Shown: positions 28,370 to 38,080 of the stretch, piece by piece
Numbering within the stretch: position 1 is the first letter of the stretch
How the letters are laid out: every line of letters begins with the position of its first letter
DNA from: Acinetobacter populi
GTDB lineage: Bacteria > Pseudomonadota > Gammaproteobacteria > Pseudomonadales > Moraxellaceae
Reading direction: 5' to 3'
Length of the DNA stretch: 64,000 bases
Assembly (NCBI RefSeq): GCF_002174125.1
Contig: NZ_NEXX01000001.1
Coordinates: 372,001-436,000 of the forward strand
Translations under genes and position numbers: made by a program
The notes under the pieces: model-generated
The model's database searches: none
Told to the model about the DNA's origin: nothing
What the model saw: only the letters and a program-made list of their open reading frames with translations

Positions 28370-31300
28370 TTATTCCTGAGTAACCTGTTGTTTAGGTTTA
28401 TATTTAAAGATACTGCGAATCCATACAAAGAAGACCGGAATGAAGAAGATACCCAGAAGTGTAGAACTAATTACACCACCTAGCACCCCATAACCGACGG
28501 AATGCTGACTACCTGCGCCTGCGCCAGTCGACAAGGCAAGCGGTAGCACACCAAAACCAAAGGCTAATGTGGTCATGACAATTGGGCGCAAACGCATCTT
28601 GGCGGCATGTAAGGTTGCTTCCAGTAAATCTTCGCCTTTTTCCTGTAACTCCTTGGCAAATTCCACAATCAAAATCGCATTCTTGGCTGACAAACCAATC
28701 ACGGCAATGATCGCCACCTGAAAATAAATATTATTAGACAGGTTTGAATTCTTCAAGACCACCATGCCAAGGAAGGTTAAAGCGACCGCCCCAAGGACAC
28801 CCAAAGGTACAACCAGCAATACCGAGAATGGCACTGACCAGCTTTCATATAATGCAGCCAGACACAGGAATACAATTAACAGAGACAAGGCATAGAGGAA
28901 TGGGGCTTGTGCACCAGATTCCTGTTCTTCAAGTGACAAACCAGTCCACTCGTAATCAAAACCAGACATTCCCATTGATGGTAATTTCTGAACGATTTCC
29001 TGCATTGCAAGCATCGCATCACCAGAACTAACTCCAGGCGCAGGACTACCCTGAATATTGACAGAAGACAGACCATTGTACCGCTCTAATCGAGGTGAAC
29101 CATAAGTCCATTGACCAGATGCAAACGCAGAGAAAGGAATCATTTCGCCACGACTATTACGTACATACCATTGATCCAGATCTTCCGGCATCATGCGGCT
29201 ATCTGCCTCCCCTTGGATATAAACTTTTTTCACACGACCACGGTCAATAAAGTCATTGATATATGAACCACCCCATGCCATTGCCATGGTCGAATTAATA
29301 TCTGCAATGCTCACACCCATGGCACTTGCCTGAGCCTGATCAACATTAATCTGATATTGAGGTGTGTCTTCTTGTCCATTCGGACGAACACCAACCAGAC
29401 GTTTATCCTGTGCTGCCATACCGAGTACCGCATTTCGTGCGGCAAGCAATTGCTCATGGCTTTGACCACTCATTGCCTTTAACTGCATGTTAAATCCGGC
29501 AGTAACACCCAATTCTGGCATTGCAGGCAATTGTAAAGGCATGATATAGGACGCATCCTGAACCAGCATGTTTAATGCCATACCCCGTTGAATTATCGCA
29601 CCAATTTGTGTTTCCGGTGTAGTTCGTTCACTCCAGTCCTTTAACTTGATAAATGCAATACCCGCATTTTGTGCGATACCGGTAAATGAGAATCCGGCAA
29701 CACTAAATACAGAATCAACACTGTCTTTTTCGTTTTTCATGAAAAAGTCGGTCATTTGGTCAATGGTATCGCCTGTACGCTCCAGAGTTGCATTTGGTGG
29801 TAATTGAACCAGCGTCATCACCATACCCTGATCTTCTTCGGGCAAGAATGATGATGGTAATTTCTGAAACAGAAATACCAGTACCACTGCAACCACAGCA
29901 TAAATGATGGCAGAGAATATTTTATGGTGGATCATACGGTTAACACCGTTTTGATAACCATGACTGATGCGATCAAAAGTGCGGTTAAACCATCTAAAGA
30001 AACGGGCAAAAATATTATTGCTTGGTTTCTTATCTGGATCATGCTGTTTCAGTAAAGTCGCACATAAAGCAGGTGTAAAGGTCAAAGCAACAATCAATGA
30101 CAGGATCATCGCAGTCACAAGCGTAATCGAGAACTGACGATAAATTACCCCAGTGGTTCCACCAAAGAATGCCATCGGTACAAATACTGCGGTCAGTACA
30201 CTGGTAATCCCGATTAAGGCACCAGAGATTTGCTTCATCGAATGCTCAGTCGCTGTGACAGGATCAGAATGCTCTTCTGCCATCACACGTTCGACGTTCT
30301 CAACCACAACAATCGCATCATCCACCAGCAAACCAATCGCCAGTACCATTGCAAACATAGTTAGGGTATTAATACTAAATCCGAATATGTTAATGACAGC
30401 AAAGGTACCCAAGACCACAACAGGCACAGCAAAGGTTGGAATGATCGTAGCGCGCCAGTTTTGCAGGAACAAAAACATGACAAAGAACACCAGAACGATC
30501 GCTTCAACCAAGGTATGAACCACACTTTTAATTGATAACTCAATAAATGGAGTAGTATCAAATGCCAGTTGATCTTTCAAACCAGATGGATAGTTTTTAC
30601 GTAATTCAACCAGTTCTGCTTCAACTGCTTTGGCAGTATCCAGTGCATTGGAACCGGTTGCCAGTCGAATTGCCACACCACCAGCAGGCTGACCATTAAA
30701 TTTGGAATCAAATTGATAGTTATCTGCACCAAGTTCAATATTGGCAACATCGGATAAACGCACTTGTGCACCGGATGTTGTGGTTTTTAAAAAGATATTT
30801 TTAAACTGCTCTGGTGTCTGCAATAAACTTTGTGCATTAACAGTGGCATTTAAAACCTGACCTTTAACAGCAGGTGCACCACCTAACTGCCCAACTGCAA
30901 CCTGAGCATTTTGTGCCGTAATCGCTGCTGCCACATCACTCGGCGTAAGCTGATAACTCACCAGTTTTGCAGGATCAAGCCAGATCCGCATAGCATAGGA
31001 ACCACCAAATACCTGTACTTCGCCTACACCGGCTACCCGGCTAAGCTGTTCGGAAATATTGGAGTTTACATAGTCTTTAATATCATTTGCCGACAAAGAC
31101 TCATCAGGCGAGTAAAAAGCAAGTACCTGAAGGAAGCTAGCTCCGGATTTGGTGACTTTAACCCCTTGACGCTGTACATCATCGGGTAATAAAGCTGTTG
31201 CTACCTGTAATTTATTTTGAACCTGTACTTGTGCAATATCAGGATCAATGCCTTGTTCAAAATTCAATTGAATAGAGGCCTGTCCGTTCGCAGAACTATT

Positions 31301-31540
31301 GGACGACATGTAACGTAAACCATCCAAACCATTCATTTGCTGTTCAATGATTTGTGTAACGGTATTCTCTACAGTTGTCGCAGATGCACCCGGATAAGTT
31401 GCAGAAATTGTCACCGTCGGAGGCGCAACCGTTGGATATTGTGCAATGGGCATTTTGGTCAGGGACAATATCCCTGCCAGCATAATCACCAAAGCAATTA
31501 CCCATGCAAAAATGGGACGATGGATAAAAAATTGTGCCAT
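28370..31540 (-). CDS. adeJ: RND multidrug efflux transporter AdeJ
   Basis: A 1056-residue inner-membrane proton/drug antiporter of the HAE1 RND family, in Acinetobacter exporting beta-lactams, tetracyclines, fluoroquinolones, chloramphenicol and other compounds. It starts [20 protein letters not shown]. The proton relay aspartates lie in [20 protein letters not shown] near residue 400-415. The second half opens around [19 protein letters not shown], and the conserved lysine region is [19 protein letters not shown] near 930. The porter loops and length are standard. It is flanked by adeI (13 bases) and adeK (4 bases), giving the full tripartite pump. Confidence 0.97.
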   Translation of the reverse strand: MAQFFIHRPIFAWVIALVIMLAGILSLTKMPIAQYPTVAPPTVTISATYPGASATTVENTVTQIIEQQMNGLDGLRYMSSNSSANGQASIQLNFEQGIDPDIAQVQVQNKLQVATALLPDDVQRQGVKVTKSGASFLQVLAFYSPDESLSANDIKDYVNSNISEQLSRVAGVGEVQVFGGSYAMRIWLDPAKLVSYQLTPSDVAAAITAQNAQVAVGQLGGAPAVKGQVLNATVNAQSLLQTPEQFKNIFLKTTTSGAQVRLSDVANIELGADNYQFDSKFNGQPAGGVAIRLATGSNALDTAKAVEAELVELRKNYPSGLKDQLAFDTTPFIELSIKSVVHTLVEAIVLVFFVMFLFLQNWRATIIPTFAVPVVVLGTFAVINIFGFSINTLTMFAMVLAIGLLVDDAIVVVENVERVMAEEHSDPVTATEHSMKQISGALIGITSVLTAVFVPMAFFGGTTGVIYRQFSITLVTAMILSLIVALTFTPALCATLLKQHDPDKKPSNNIFARFFRWFNRTFDRISHGYQNGVNRMIHHKIFSAIIYAVVAVVLVFLFQKLPSSFLPEEDQGMVMTLVQLPPNATLERTGDTIDQMTDFFMKNEKDSVDSVFSVAGFSFTGIAQNAGIAFIKLKDWSERTTPETQIGAIIQRGMALNMLVQDASYIMPLQLPAMPELGVTAGFNMQLKAMSGQSHEQLLAARNAVLGMAAQDKRLVGVRPNGQEDTPQYQINVDQAQASAMGVSIADINSTMAMAWGGSYINDFIDRGRVKKVYIQGEADSRMMPEDLDQWYVRNSRGEMIPFSAFASGQWTYGSPRLERYNGLSSVNIQGSPAPGVSSGDAMLAMQEIVQKLPSMGMSGFDYEWTGLSLEEQESGAQAPFLYALSLLIVFLCLAALYESWSVPFSVLLVVPLGVLGAVALTFLGMVVLKNSNLSNNIYFQVAIIAVIGLSAKNAILIVEFAKELQEKGEDLLEATLHAAKMRLRPIVMTTLAFGFGVLPLALSTGAGAGSQHSVGYGVLGGVISSTLLGIFFIPVFFVWIRSIFKYKPKQQVTQE

Positions 31541-31553
31541 TATAACCTACCCC

Positions 31554-32819
31554 TTATGTATTTGAAGTAGCTGGTTGTTTTGCTTGCTGCGCTTCAGATG
31601 ATTTTGATTCTGCCGATGGAATAGCTGTCTGGCTTGATTGCGCTGCGGGTTGTGCCTGAGGTGTATAAGGCGACGCATTGACTTGCTGTCCTTCCTTAAC
31701 TTTTGCCACACCTTCAACAATCACTTTATCACCAACTTTCAATCCTTCGGTCACAATCCAGTTTTGTCCCTGAACACCGGCAGTTTGAATATTACGGGTT
31801 TCTACCACATTTTTATCATTGGCAATAAATACAGTCGCTTGTCCTGTTGGTGTACGTGTTACCGCTGCCTGAGGAATCAGATAAGCATTGGGAATAACAC
31901 CCTGCACAACTTGTGCATTGGCAAACATACCTGGCAACAATAACTGATTTGGATTTTGGAATACTGCACGTAATGTCACAGAACCAGTGGTCTGGTCTAC
32001 ACTTGCATCAGAAAATGCCAGTTTGCCTTCGATCGGATAGGTACTCCCATCTTCCAGCTTCAGTTTGACTGTTGTATTATTACTTTGATCCAGCGTACCT
32101 TTACTTAACTGTTGACGTAAGCGTAACAATTCTGTGCTGGACTGATTAATATCAACATAAATTGGATTCAACTGTTGAATCGTCACCAGTGCATCTGCCT
32201 GACCCGCGGTCACCAATGCCCCTGCTGTTACTGAAGAACGACCAGTCTGACCTGAAATTGGCGCACGAATGGTCGAATATCCCAAATCAACTTCCGAATT
32301 TCGTACTTGGGCTTTTGCTGCATCCACTTGTGCCTGAGCAACATTAACCTGACCTAGCAAATCATCATAATCCTGTTTTGAAACAGCATTACTTGAGACC
32401 AGCTGTTTATAACGGTTTAATTTGATTTTGAGAGAATTAAGATTGGCTTCCTGTTGCAGCAAACTTGCCTTTGCACTTTCAAATGCCGCACGATTGGTTC
32501 GGGAATCCAGTTCATAAAGTGCCTGACCTTCACGGACATAGCTACCTTCGGTAAATAATCGTTTTAAAATTACGCCACTGGTTTGTGGACGAACCTCAGA
32601 AATTTGATATGCAGAAGTCCTGCCGGAAAGCTCAACGGTACTTTCAACACTTTGTGGTTGCGCCACAATGACACCCACTTGAGCTGGCGGCGTCTGTTGC
32701 GCTGCGGCTGCACCTTGTTTTGCTTCTTCTGAATTCTTGCTGCATCCTACCAACGCCATGCTTAACACCAATGTGCAAGCAGTTAGCGTAGGAGCCCAAC
32801 ACTTTGCCGATTTCATCAT
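31554..32819 (-). CDS. adeI: RND periplasmic adaptor AdeI
   Basis: A 421-residue membrane-fusion lipoprotein linking AdeJ to AdeK. The lipobox is ALVGC (cysteine near residue 26). In order: ELSGRTSAYQISEVRPQTSG begins the barrel-sandwich hybrid, an alpha-helical hairpin runs about residues 100-165 with RYKQLVSSNAVSKQDYDDLL, and APISGQTGRSSVTAGALVTA closes the lipoyl half. A beta-barrel and membrane-proximal domain follow with LPGMFANAQVV. The C-terminus is a Gln/Ala/Ser-rich tail. GAGGTGAA precedes the tandem ATG. The PAP2 gene ends seven bases upstream, so it is transcribed with the pump. Confidence 0.95.
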   Translation of the reverse strand: MMKSAKCWAPTLTACTLVLSMALVGCSKNSEEAKQGAAAAQQTPPAQVGVIVAQPQSVESTVELSGRTSAYQISEVRPQTSGVILKRLFTEGSYVREGQALYELDSRTNRAAFESAKASLLQQEANLNSLKIKLNRYKQLVSSNAVSKQDYDDLLGQVNVAQAQVDAAKAQVRNSEVDLGYSTIRAPISGQTGRSSVTAGALVTAGQADALVTIQQLNPIYVDINQSSTELLRLRQQLSKGTLDQSNNTTVKLKLEDGSTYPIEGKLAFSDASVDQTTGSVTLRAVFQNPNQLLLPGMFANAQVVQGVIPNAYLIPQAAVTRTPTGQATVFIANDKNVVETRNIQTAGVQGQNWIVTEGLKVGDKVIVEGVAKVKEGQQVNASPYTPQAQPAAQSSQTAIPSAESKSSEAQQAKQPATSNT

Positions 32820-32826
32820 TTCACCT

Positions 32827-33444
32827 CTAATACAACGCTTTTTGACTATTTTGTTGCTTTATTCCAGACCGATATAAATTTGCATGAATAGATAACATTA
32901 TCAAACCTGCCAAACTCCAACCCGCAAAAACATCTGTAGGATAATGAACACCAAGATATACGCGAGACAACCCCATTAAAATGAACCAAAAACACGCCAT
33001 ACTCCAGATCCAGCGATATTCTTTTAATGGAAAACTGATCATCAACATAGATGCGAACATCATGGCATAAGCACTATGCGCACTTGGAAAGGAACTCCCA
33101 TATACTTCTACAACTTGTGTTTCAACCACAGGACGTGGACGAGCAAAGATCCATTTTAATAACCACGTTGTTGAAGCTGTAAATAATAATCCCAAAATAC
33201 ATGTATATGCTTCAAGCCTGTGCCTTTTAAACAAATTATACATGACCAACAGCAATACCAAGATGACAGTCCCGGGCAAACCACCCACATATGCCAAATA
33301 TTGTGCCAGCTGTATCGCAAAATCCGAGTGAGTCTGTTGAAAATATTGAATGCTTTTCAAATCAAAGATGTTTTCTGGAAATTTTATTGCAATCCCACAT
33401 AACATCAACATGAAAATCCATAAACTGAAGCCAATAACTCGCAT
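32827..33444 (-). CDS. PAP2-family membrane phosphatase
   Basis: A 205-residue integral membrane phosphatase with about six spans. All three catalytic motifs are intact: KX6RP (K97 to P105, KWIFARPRP), PSAHS (120-124, with the acid histidine 123) and SRX5HX3D (S160, R161, H167, D171). Members dephosphorylate phosphatidic acid, phosphatidylglycerophosphate or undecaprenyl diphosphate on the periplasmic side. Which of these is the substrate here is open. It lies seven bases upstream of adeI on the same strand and is the likely first gene of the operon, as in other Acinetobacter. A 24-bp palindrome 63 bases upstream of its start may regulate all four genes. Confidence 0.9.
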   Translation of the reverse strand: MRVIGFSLWIFMLMLCGIAIKFPENIFDLKSIQYFQQTHSDFAIQLAQYLAYVGGLPGTVILVLLLVMYNLFKRHRLEAYTCILGLLFTASTTWLLKWIFARPRPVVETQVVEVYGSSFPSAHSAYAMMFASMLMISFPLKEYRWIWSMACFWFILMGLSRVYLGVHYPTDVFAGWSLAGLIMLSIHANLYRSGIKQQNSQKALY

Positions 33445-33846
33445 CAGCTCACCTTTAAATGAATATTAAAGAATCAATTATTAAACACGTAGTTCACTCC
33501 GAATGCAAAGTGTACTGATTGGTACACTTTTTTTCAATAAGGAGATTTTAAGAATAGCAAAGAAATCCTAGTATTTTTGTAAATTTTGACAATCTCATTA
33601 TTTGTTGCCAAACCCTTCGTTTATCCACAATTTATAAGTTAGTAAACCACGCAAAATACCTTAACTTCCCTACCCACCCCAAAGAATTCAGGCTGTAAAA
33701 AAATGTCTCATCTAAACATTTTCCGATTCAATCATCATAACCAAAAATCATTTTAATGATAGTCTTGCATGTTTTCCAATTTTCTGTACAAAGCATGATA
33801 GTAGTTATGATCACAGCTAATGATTAAAACTCTACTGACATTTAAC
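33445..33846. other. intergenic region upstream of PAP2-adeIJK
   Basis: About 400 bases between the PAP2 start and the end of the gcr-like gene, both on the minus strand. Apart from the palindrome at 33507-33530 I see AT-rich sequence with a small ATCATT/AATGAT inverted repeat near 33748. No RNA gene or short reading frame stands out. Confidence 0.6.
33507..33534 (+). promoter_or_regulatory. palindrome upstream of PAP2-adeIJK: operator or plus-strand terminator
   Basis: AAAGTGTAC (33507-33515) and GTACACTTT (33522-33530) are perfect inverted arms around TGATTG, and the run of T extends to 33534 on the plus strand. It is 63-86 bases upstream of the PAP2 start, a good position for a repressor dimer. 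AdeN, a TetR-type repressor, is known to control adeIJK, but I cannot tell whether this is its site. No plus-strand gene precedes it, which argues against a simple terminator role. Confidence 0.55.
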
Positions 33847-35877
33847 CTAATTTTTTGCTTGTTCATCAATTTTTAAAGGCTGTTTTGGCGGCCAGAAAAA
33901 ATCGATTGGCCGAGTAAAAAAATGTATTAAAATCAATTTAAACAAAGACTTCCAGTCTTTTAATCGGACTCGACGAGCCCGCAGTGCAACAAAGATGGTA
34001 AGACTAAAACTCACGAATAAATTGGTGACACCAATCAGAAGCACACCAAGAAAAGATACAAAAATCAGCCCAATATCAGGTGTACCTTCAATATTTAACA
34101 ACCCCTGCATCAGATTGGCAGAAGCAAAAGCAATATGGCGGATATCAAGTGGCAAGCCTAAAATAAAGCCCAAGGTACCCATACTACCAAGCATGATACC
34201 AAACAAAAAATTCCCCATGATTGCACCAAGATTACGCTCAATATAATGCGACATCCGATCTAACCGTGTTTGTCCCAGCATGTTTCTTAACCCTGGATGG
34301 GCCTGCAAACGTGCGCCTATTTTTCGATAGACCGCCAAATTATCGTAATAACCGGCAATTAAACCCGACAAAAATAGACAAACACCAGCAATCGCAGCAT
34401 GCGGTATTGCCAAAGAGGTAAACGGGTTTAAATCATGCAACAAATGATTGGCCTTACTTGGAGAAACCAGTGCCTCTCCCATGCCATGCAACCAAAGTGT
34501 AGAAATCAACGCAGCCACAGGAATAGCAATCGAAATGTTCCCTACAATCGCAATAAACTGCGTCCGCATAATATTAATAATCAATGTTGCCAGCTCTGCC
34601 ATTTGAGCAGTTTTCGAGCCCTTACTGTGCTGAATTGTCGAAGCCAACGCTGCAGCGGTCATCGCAGGTTGTTTGGTAGCCACGGTAAAATGTAAAAAAT
34701 GAATCAAAACAAAGCCCAGACTATAATTCATACTATAGACAAAAGCCTGCATCAAGGGTGCCATACTGATCCGTGCAGCCAGTACCTTCAAAGTTGCCAT
34801 AGTGGCAATGATGACACCTGCTCCGGCAGCTGAGCGATACATTTTAAAGAAACCTTGTTTGTCAGTACTGACATAATGCTCTCCAGTCCGACTGGCATTT
34901 TCGGTGACCTGTAAGGCAATTAACTCGGTATTGGTGGCTAATAACGCCCTGACACTTTGATCATCGTAATAGGCAGAGGTCAAATTGCGTAATAGCGCCA
35001 TAATCGCAATTTGCTGGCTCTGTTGCTGATCAGACACCACATGCAGTAGTGTTTCTATACGCTGTAAACATTGCTCAAGCAATACCAGCAAATAGGTCAG
35101 ACTTAAACTGACACCACTGCGCTTTGTGCTACGTTTGACTCGAAGTAGAATATCTCGACATTGATCCAGCATCACCAGTGCCTGCCCCGGATCTGGTAAT
35201 GGCATTACGGATGCAATGTCATATTGTGCTTCATATTTTTTATAGAGTTCAATATATTCAATAATTTCACGATTCTGAATCAGAAAAGGTGACTCATATT
35301 CGTCAATCTTTGGATAAGCATGACTAAATTCGGGATGCAAACCAATTGAGCTGATACGATACGATAACACCATAATCGCATGAATCATCTGCATACGAAG
35401 ATTGTGCTTTTGTTCCTGATTGGCATTGGACTGCGCAAATAATCTTAAAATACCCTGCCAGTCTTCAGAGCTTATATTTTCCAACCAAGTCTGGTCAGTT
35501 TTGCGATAAAAAACCAGACCAACCAATTCCTTGAGTTCAGTTTTATCTTTGAGCAGGGGTAAAAAATGTGCGCCAATCCGCTGTAATAATTGAGTATTAA
35601 ATCCTTCTGAGCTTAAAATGCCACTTTCGGTATATAAACTAACTTGTTTATATTGATTCAAAAGCCTTAAGGCAAAGCACTGTAAAATTTCAGTGGCAGT
35701 GGGAGTGATTAAAATATTCTGAATAAAATTCTGGATCTTTTGGTGGATCTCTTGCCGATCATTGGGGTCTTGCGGACGTAAACATTCGACCAGTTGTAGC
35801 ATCAATTGAGGATCAAGATGTTCCATCTCGGTCTGAATTTGCATTTTGGATAACACATTCTGCAACTCAGCATGCAT
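33847..35877 (-). CDS. Gcr-type 'site-specific recombinase' family membrane protein
   Basis: A 676-residue protein of the family annotated as site-specific recombinase Gcr (first named in gonococcus). The N-terminal half (residues 1-340) is soluble and helical. The C-terminal half has about seven strongly hydrophobic segments: AAGAGVIIATMATLKVLAAR near 355, FVYSMNYSLGFVLIHFLHFT near 387, FIAIVGNISIAIPVAALIST near 448, AAIAGVCLFLSGLIAGYYDN near 498, then LFGIMLGSMGTLGFILGLPL, IGLIFVSFLGVLLIGVTNLF and a last one. No catalytic tyrosine or serine recombinase signature is visible, so I doubt the name. AGGAGAGG precedes the ATG. It begins 31 bases after ispB and is probably co-transcribed with it. 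Confidence 0.75.
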   Translation of the reverse strand: MHAELQNVLSKMQIQTEMEHLDPQLMLQLVECLRPQDPNDRQEIHQKIQNFIQNILITPTATEILQCFALRLLNQYKQVSLYTESGILSSEGFNTQLLQRIGAHFLPLLKDKTELKELVGLVFYRKTDQTWLENISSEDWQGILRLFAQSNANQEQKHNLRMQMIHAIMVLSYRISSIGLHPEFSHAYPKIDEYESPFLIQNREIIEYIELYKKYEAQYDIASVMPLPDPGQALVMLDQCRDILLRVKRSTKRSGVSLSLTYLLVLLEQCLQRIETLLHVVSDQQQSQQIAIMALLRNLTSAYYDDQSVRALLATNTELIALQVTENASRTGEHYVSTDKQGFFKMYRSAAGAGVIIATMATLKVLAARISMAPLMQAFVYSMNYSLGFVLIHFLHFTVATKQPAMTAAALASTIQHSKGSKTAQMAELATLIINIMRTQFIAIVGNISIAIPVAALISTLWLHGMGEALVSPSKANHLLHDLNPFTSLAIPHAAIAGVCLFLSGLIAGYYDNLAVYRKIGARLQAHPGLRNMLGQTRLDRMSHYIERNLGAIMGNFLFGIMLGSMGTLGFILGLPLDIRHIAFASANLMQGLLNIEGTPDIGLIFVSFLGVLLIGVTNLFVSFSLTIFVALRARRVRLKDWKSLFKLILIHFFTRPIDFFWPPKQPLKIDEQAKN

Positions 35878-35908
35878 GATAGAACACCTCTCCTTTTAGT
35901 GGCTGGGT

Positions 35909-36892
35909 TTATTGGATACGATCCAACGCAAGTTGCGCCAGATTTTCCAGCGCTTGCCGATATTCACTTTCTGGCAAAGCCTGTAATGCCTCAATAGCTT
36001 TTTCCGTTTCTTCTCTAGCGCGTTGCATACAATAGTCAAGTGCACCCGATTTTTTTACAATCGAAATGACCTGCTCTAACTGAGATGTTCCACCAGTTGC
36101 AATACTTTTATATACAATTTGATGTTCTTCGGCATTTTCATCTGTCAATTTTAAAGCTGCAATCAATGGTAAGGTCGGTTTTCCTTCCATCAAATCATCA
36201 CCAATATTTTTACCCAGCGTTTCGGCATCGGAAGTGTAATCGAGAATATCATCAATGATCTGAAAGGCATTACCAAAATGCCCGGCATAATGGCGCATGG
36301 CTTCTCGATAGTTTTCCTGTCCGGCCAGAATAGCTGCACCCTCTGTGGCCAATTCAAAAAGACGCGAAGTTTTACCATGAATAATTTGCAAATAAATATC
36401 TTCAGTCGCATGCGGCTGGTGTTGCCATTGCAATTGCAGAACTTCACCTTCGGCAATTTCACAGGTACCTGTAGAAAAATCCTTAAGAAGATCCCAGTTT
36501 TTAATATTCACCAACAAATCAAAAGCACGAGAAATTAGAAAATCACCAACCAATACCGCAGTCTGATTATTCCATGTTGCATTGGCAGTGGGACGACCAC
36601 GACGCAAACCAGATTCATCTACCACATCATCATGTACCAGTGTGGCGGTATGTAGCATTTCGATAATTGCAGCCAGATGGCGAGCATGGGTCATATCCGA
36701 CAGACCACAAGCTCTTGCTGCAAGTAAACACATGATTGGACGCATGCGTTTTCCGCCGGCTTCTACCACATGTTTACTGACTGACATCACCAAAGCAACT
36801 TTGGAGGTAATCCCTTCATTAATAAATTGATCCATCGCAGCGAAGTCATGCGCAACCGGAGCAAGCACATCCCGTTTAAAATCAATCGTCAT
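35909..36892 (-). CDS. ispB: polyprenyl diphosphate synthase (octaprenyl/nonaprenyl type)
   Basis: A 327-residue trans-prenyltransferase that elongates farnesyl diphosphate with isopentenyl diphosphate to make the ubiquinone side chain. The first aspartate-rich motif is LVHDDVVDESGLRRGRPTAN (about residues 87-106) and the second is QIIDDILDYTSDAETLGKNI (about 210-229). Small residues before the first motif allow long products, consistent with ubiquinone-8 or -9. Length and start (MTIDFKRDVLAPVAHDF) fit IspB. It is divergent from rplU-rpmA, the classic gammaproteobacterial arrangement, and followed by the Gcr-type gene. Confidence 0.95.
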   Translation of the reverse strand: MTIDFKRDVLAPVAHDFAAMDQFINEGITSKVALVMSVSKHVVEAGGKRMRPIMCLLAARACGLSDMTHARHLAAIIEMLHTATLVHDDVVDESGLRRGRPTANATWNNQTAVLVGDFLISRAFDLLVNIKNWDLLKDFSTGTCEIAEGEVLQLQWQHQPHATEDIYLQIIHGKTSRLFELATEGAAILAGQENYREAMRHYAGHFGNAFQIIDDILDYTSDAETLGKNIGDDLMEGKPTLPLIAALKLTDENAEEHQIVYKSIATGGTSQLEQVISIVKKSGALDYCMQRAREETEKAIEALQALPESEYRQALENLAQLALDRIQ

Positions 36893-37292
36893 GCAAAAAC
36901 CTCATTTATCCTGCCAATTATGTATTGCGATCTGACTTTGTCATCCTATCTTATCAAAAGCCGATGATTCAAAATATTAAATTTTAACAATTTAATAAAA
37001 TCAATCTTCGCCAAGTTGCCATTGTCATGAATGTCCCTACAACTTGCAAGCCTATTTACTGACTTTAAATCACATCTGTATTGATAATTTTGCTCGGATC
37101 TAAACGACAAAGAGCATATACCAACGATAAAAAAGAACTTGCAGACAAAATTCATTGTTATTTTTTATACAAACACTTGTTGTTTGATCGAAAATTTCGT
37201 AAAATTCTGCCCCTTATATACCCCAGTGGCGTTCGTTTGAAGTTCGATTATTCCTGATCGACACGACGACACGGGCATGTGTGGAGTACATT
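36893..37292. other. divergent control region between ispB and rplU
   Basis: The region is 400 bases long and holds the rplU promoter listed separately, plus its leader of about 80 bases with a small TCGAT/ATCGA inverted repeat (37248-37265) that might be an autoregulatory fold. The ispB side (36893-37150) is AT-rich without a recognisable element. Confidence 0.6.
37177..37205 (+). promoter_or_regulatory. sigma-70 promoter of rplU-rpmA
   Basis: TTGTTG at 37177-37182 and TAAAAT at 37200-37205 are separated by exactly 17 bases, and a GC-rich CCCC discriminator-like stretch follows at about the expected start site. The transcript would have a leader near 80 bases before the rplU ATG. Confidence 0.7.
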
Positions 37293-37604
37293 ATGTACGC
37301 AGTAATCCAAAGCGGTGGTAAACAGCACCGTGTAGTTGAGGGTGAAACCCTTAAAGTTGAATTATTGAAAGCAGAAACTGGCTCAACAATTACATTTGAT
37401 GATGTATTATTGCTTGTAAACGGTGAAAGCGTTCAAATCGGTGCTCCAGTTGTTGCTGGCGCAAAAGTAACTGCAGAAGTGGTTAGTCATGGTCGTCATG
37501 ACAAAGTGCGTATTGTTAAAATGCGTCGTCGTAAACACTACCGTAAACAACAAGGTCACCGTCAATGGTTTACCGAGTTGAAAATTACTGGTATTGCAGG
37601 CTAA
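37293..37604 (+). CDS. rplU: 50S ribosomal protein L21
   Basis: A 103-residue ribosomal protein that binds 23S rRNA in the large subunit. The conserved start [20 protein letters not shown] fixes the ATG at 37293, with GTGGAG six bases upstream. The C-terminal basic patch [19 protein letters not shown] is the typical rRNA contact. Length is standard. It lies 19 bases ahead of rpmA. Confidence 0.98.
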   Translation: MYAVIQSGGKQHRVVEGETLKVELLKAETGSTITFDDVLLLVNGESVQIGAPVVAGAKVTAEVVSHGRHDKVRIVKMRRRKHYRKQQGHRQWFTELKITGIAG

Positions 37605-37623
37605 TCACGAGGAGTAAATAGAC

Positions 37624-37878
37624 ATGGCAACGAAAAAAGCCGGTGGATCGACAAAAAACGGTCGTGATTCGAATCCTAAAATGTTAGGTGTAAAAATCTA
37701 CGGTGGTCAAACTGTAACAGCAGGTAACATCATCGTTCGTCAACGTGGTACAGAATTCCATGCAGGTAACAATGTAGGTATGGGCCGTGACCATACTTTA
37801 TTTGCAACTGCTGATGGCGTAGTAAAGTTTGAAGTGAAGGGTCAATTTGGCCGTCGCTATGTAACTGTTGAAGCATAA
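37624..37878 (+). CDS. rpmA: 50S ribosomal protein L27
   Basis: An 84-residue ribosomal protein whose flexible N-terminus reaches the peptidyl transferase centre. [20 protein letters not shown] and [20 protein letters not shown] are diagnostic. Its N-terminus begins directly with the mature-like sequence, so no Firmicute-type cleavage extension is present. GAGGAG precedes the start, and it is co-transcribed with rplU. A strong terminator follows. Confidence 0.98.
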   Translation: MATKKAGGSTKNGRDSNPKMLGVKIYGGQTVTAGNIIVRQRGTEFHAGNNVGMGRDHTLFATADGVVKFEVKGQFGRRYVTVEA

Positions 37879-37892
37879 GTTTTAATGGTTCA

Positions 37893-37918
37893 AAAAGCCC
37901 GCTTTTGCGGGTTTTTTT
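37893..37918 (+). terminator. intrinsic terminator of rplU-rpmA
   Basis: CCCGC-TTTT-GCGGG with flanking A/T pairs, followed by seven T, begins about 15 bases after the rpmA stop. Confidence 0.93.
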
Positions 37919-38080
37919 ATTTAAAGTTTCACATCTTTTTCATAAAATAGTATTTTTCGCTACACAGATATGCAATTTACGACTGAATCTAAACAAAATC
38001 CTGTCATTTCTCCATTTTTTTCAATTTAAAACCCAGTAAGATGTCAGCATAAATCGTGGGAATCAGGATTAAATTACGTT

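Noticed and set aside
30153..30518. 121-codon open frame antisense to adeJ on the plus strand
   Set aside because: It lies entirely inside adeJ, has a Thr/Val/Ile-rich repetitive composition typical of a frame opposite a coding sequence, and no ribosome binding site.
33721..33737. 17-base string TTCCGATTCAATCATCA that recurs at 46391-46407
   Set aside because: Both copies are in AT-rich intergenic DNA with no shared flanks. One such match in a 64-kb window is within what chance allows.
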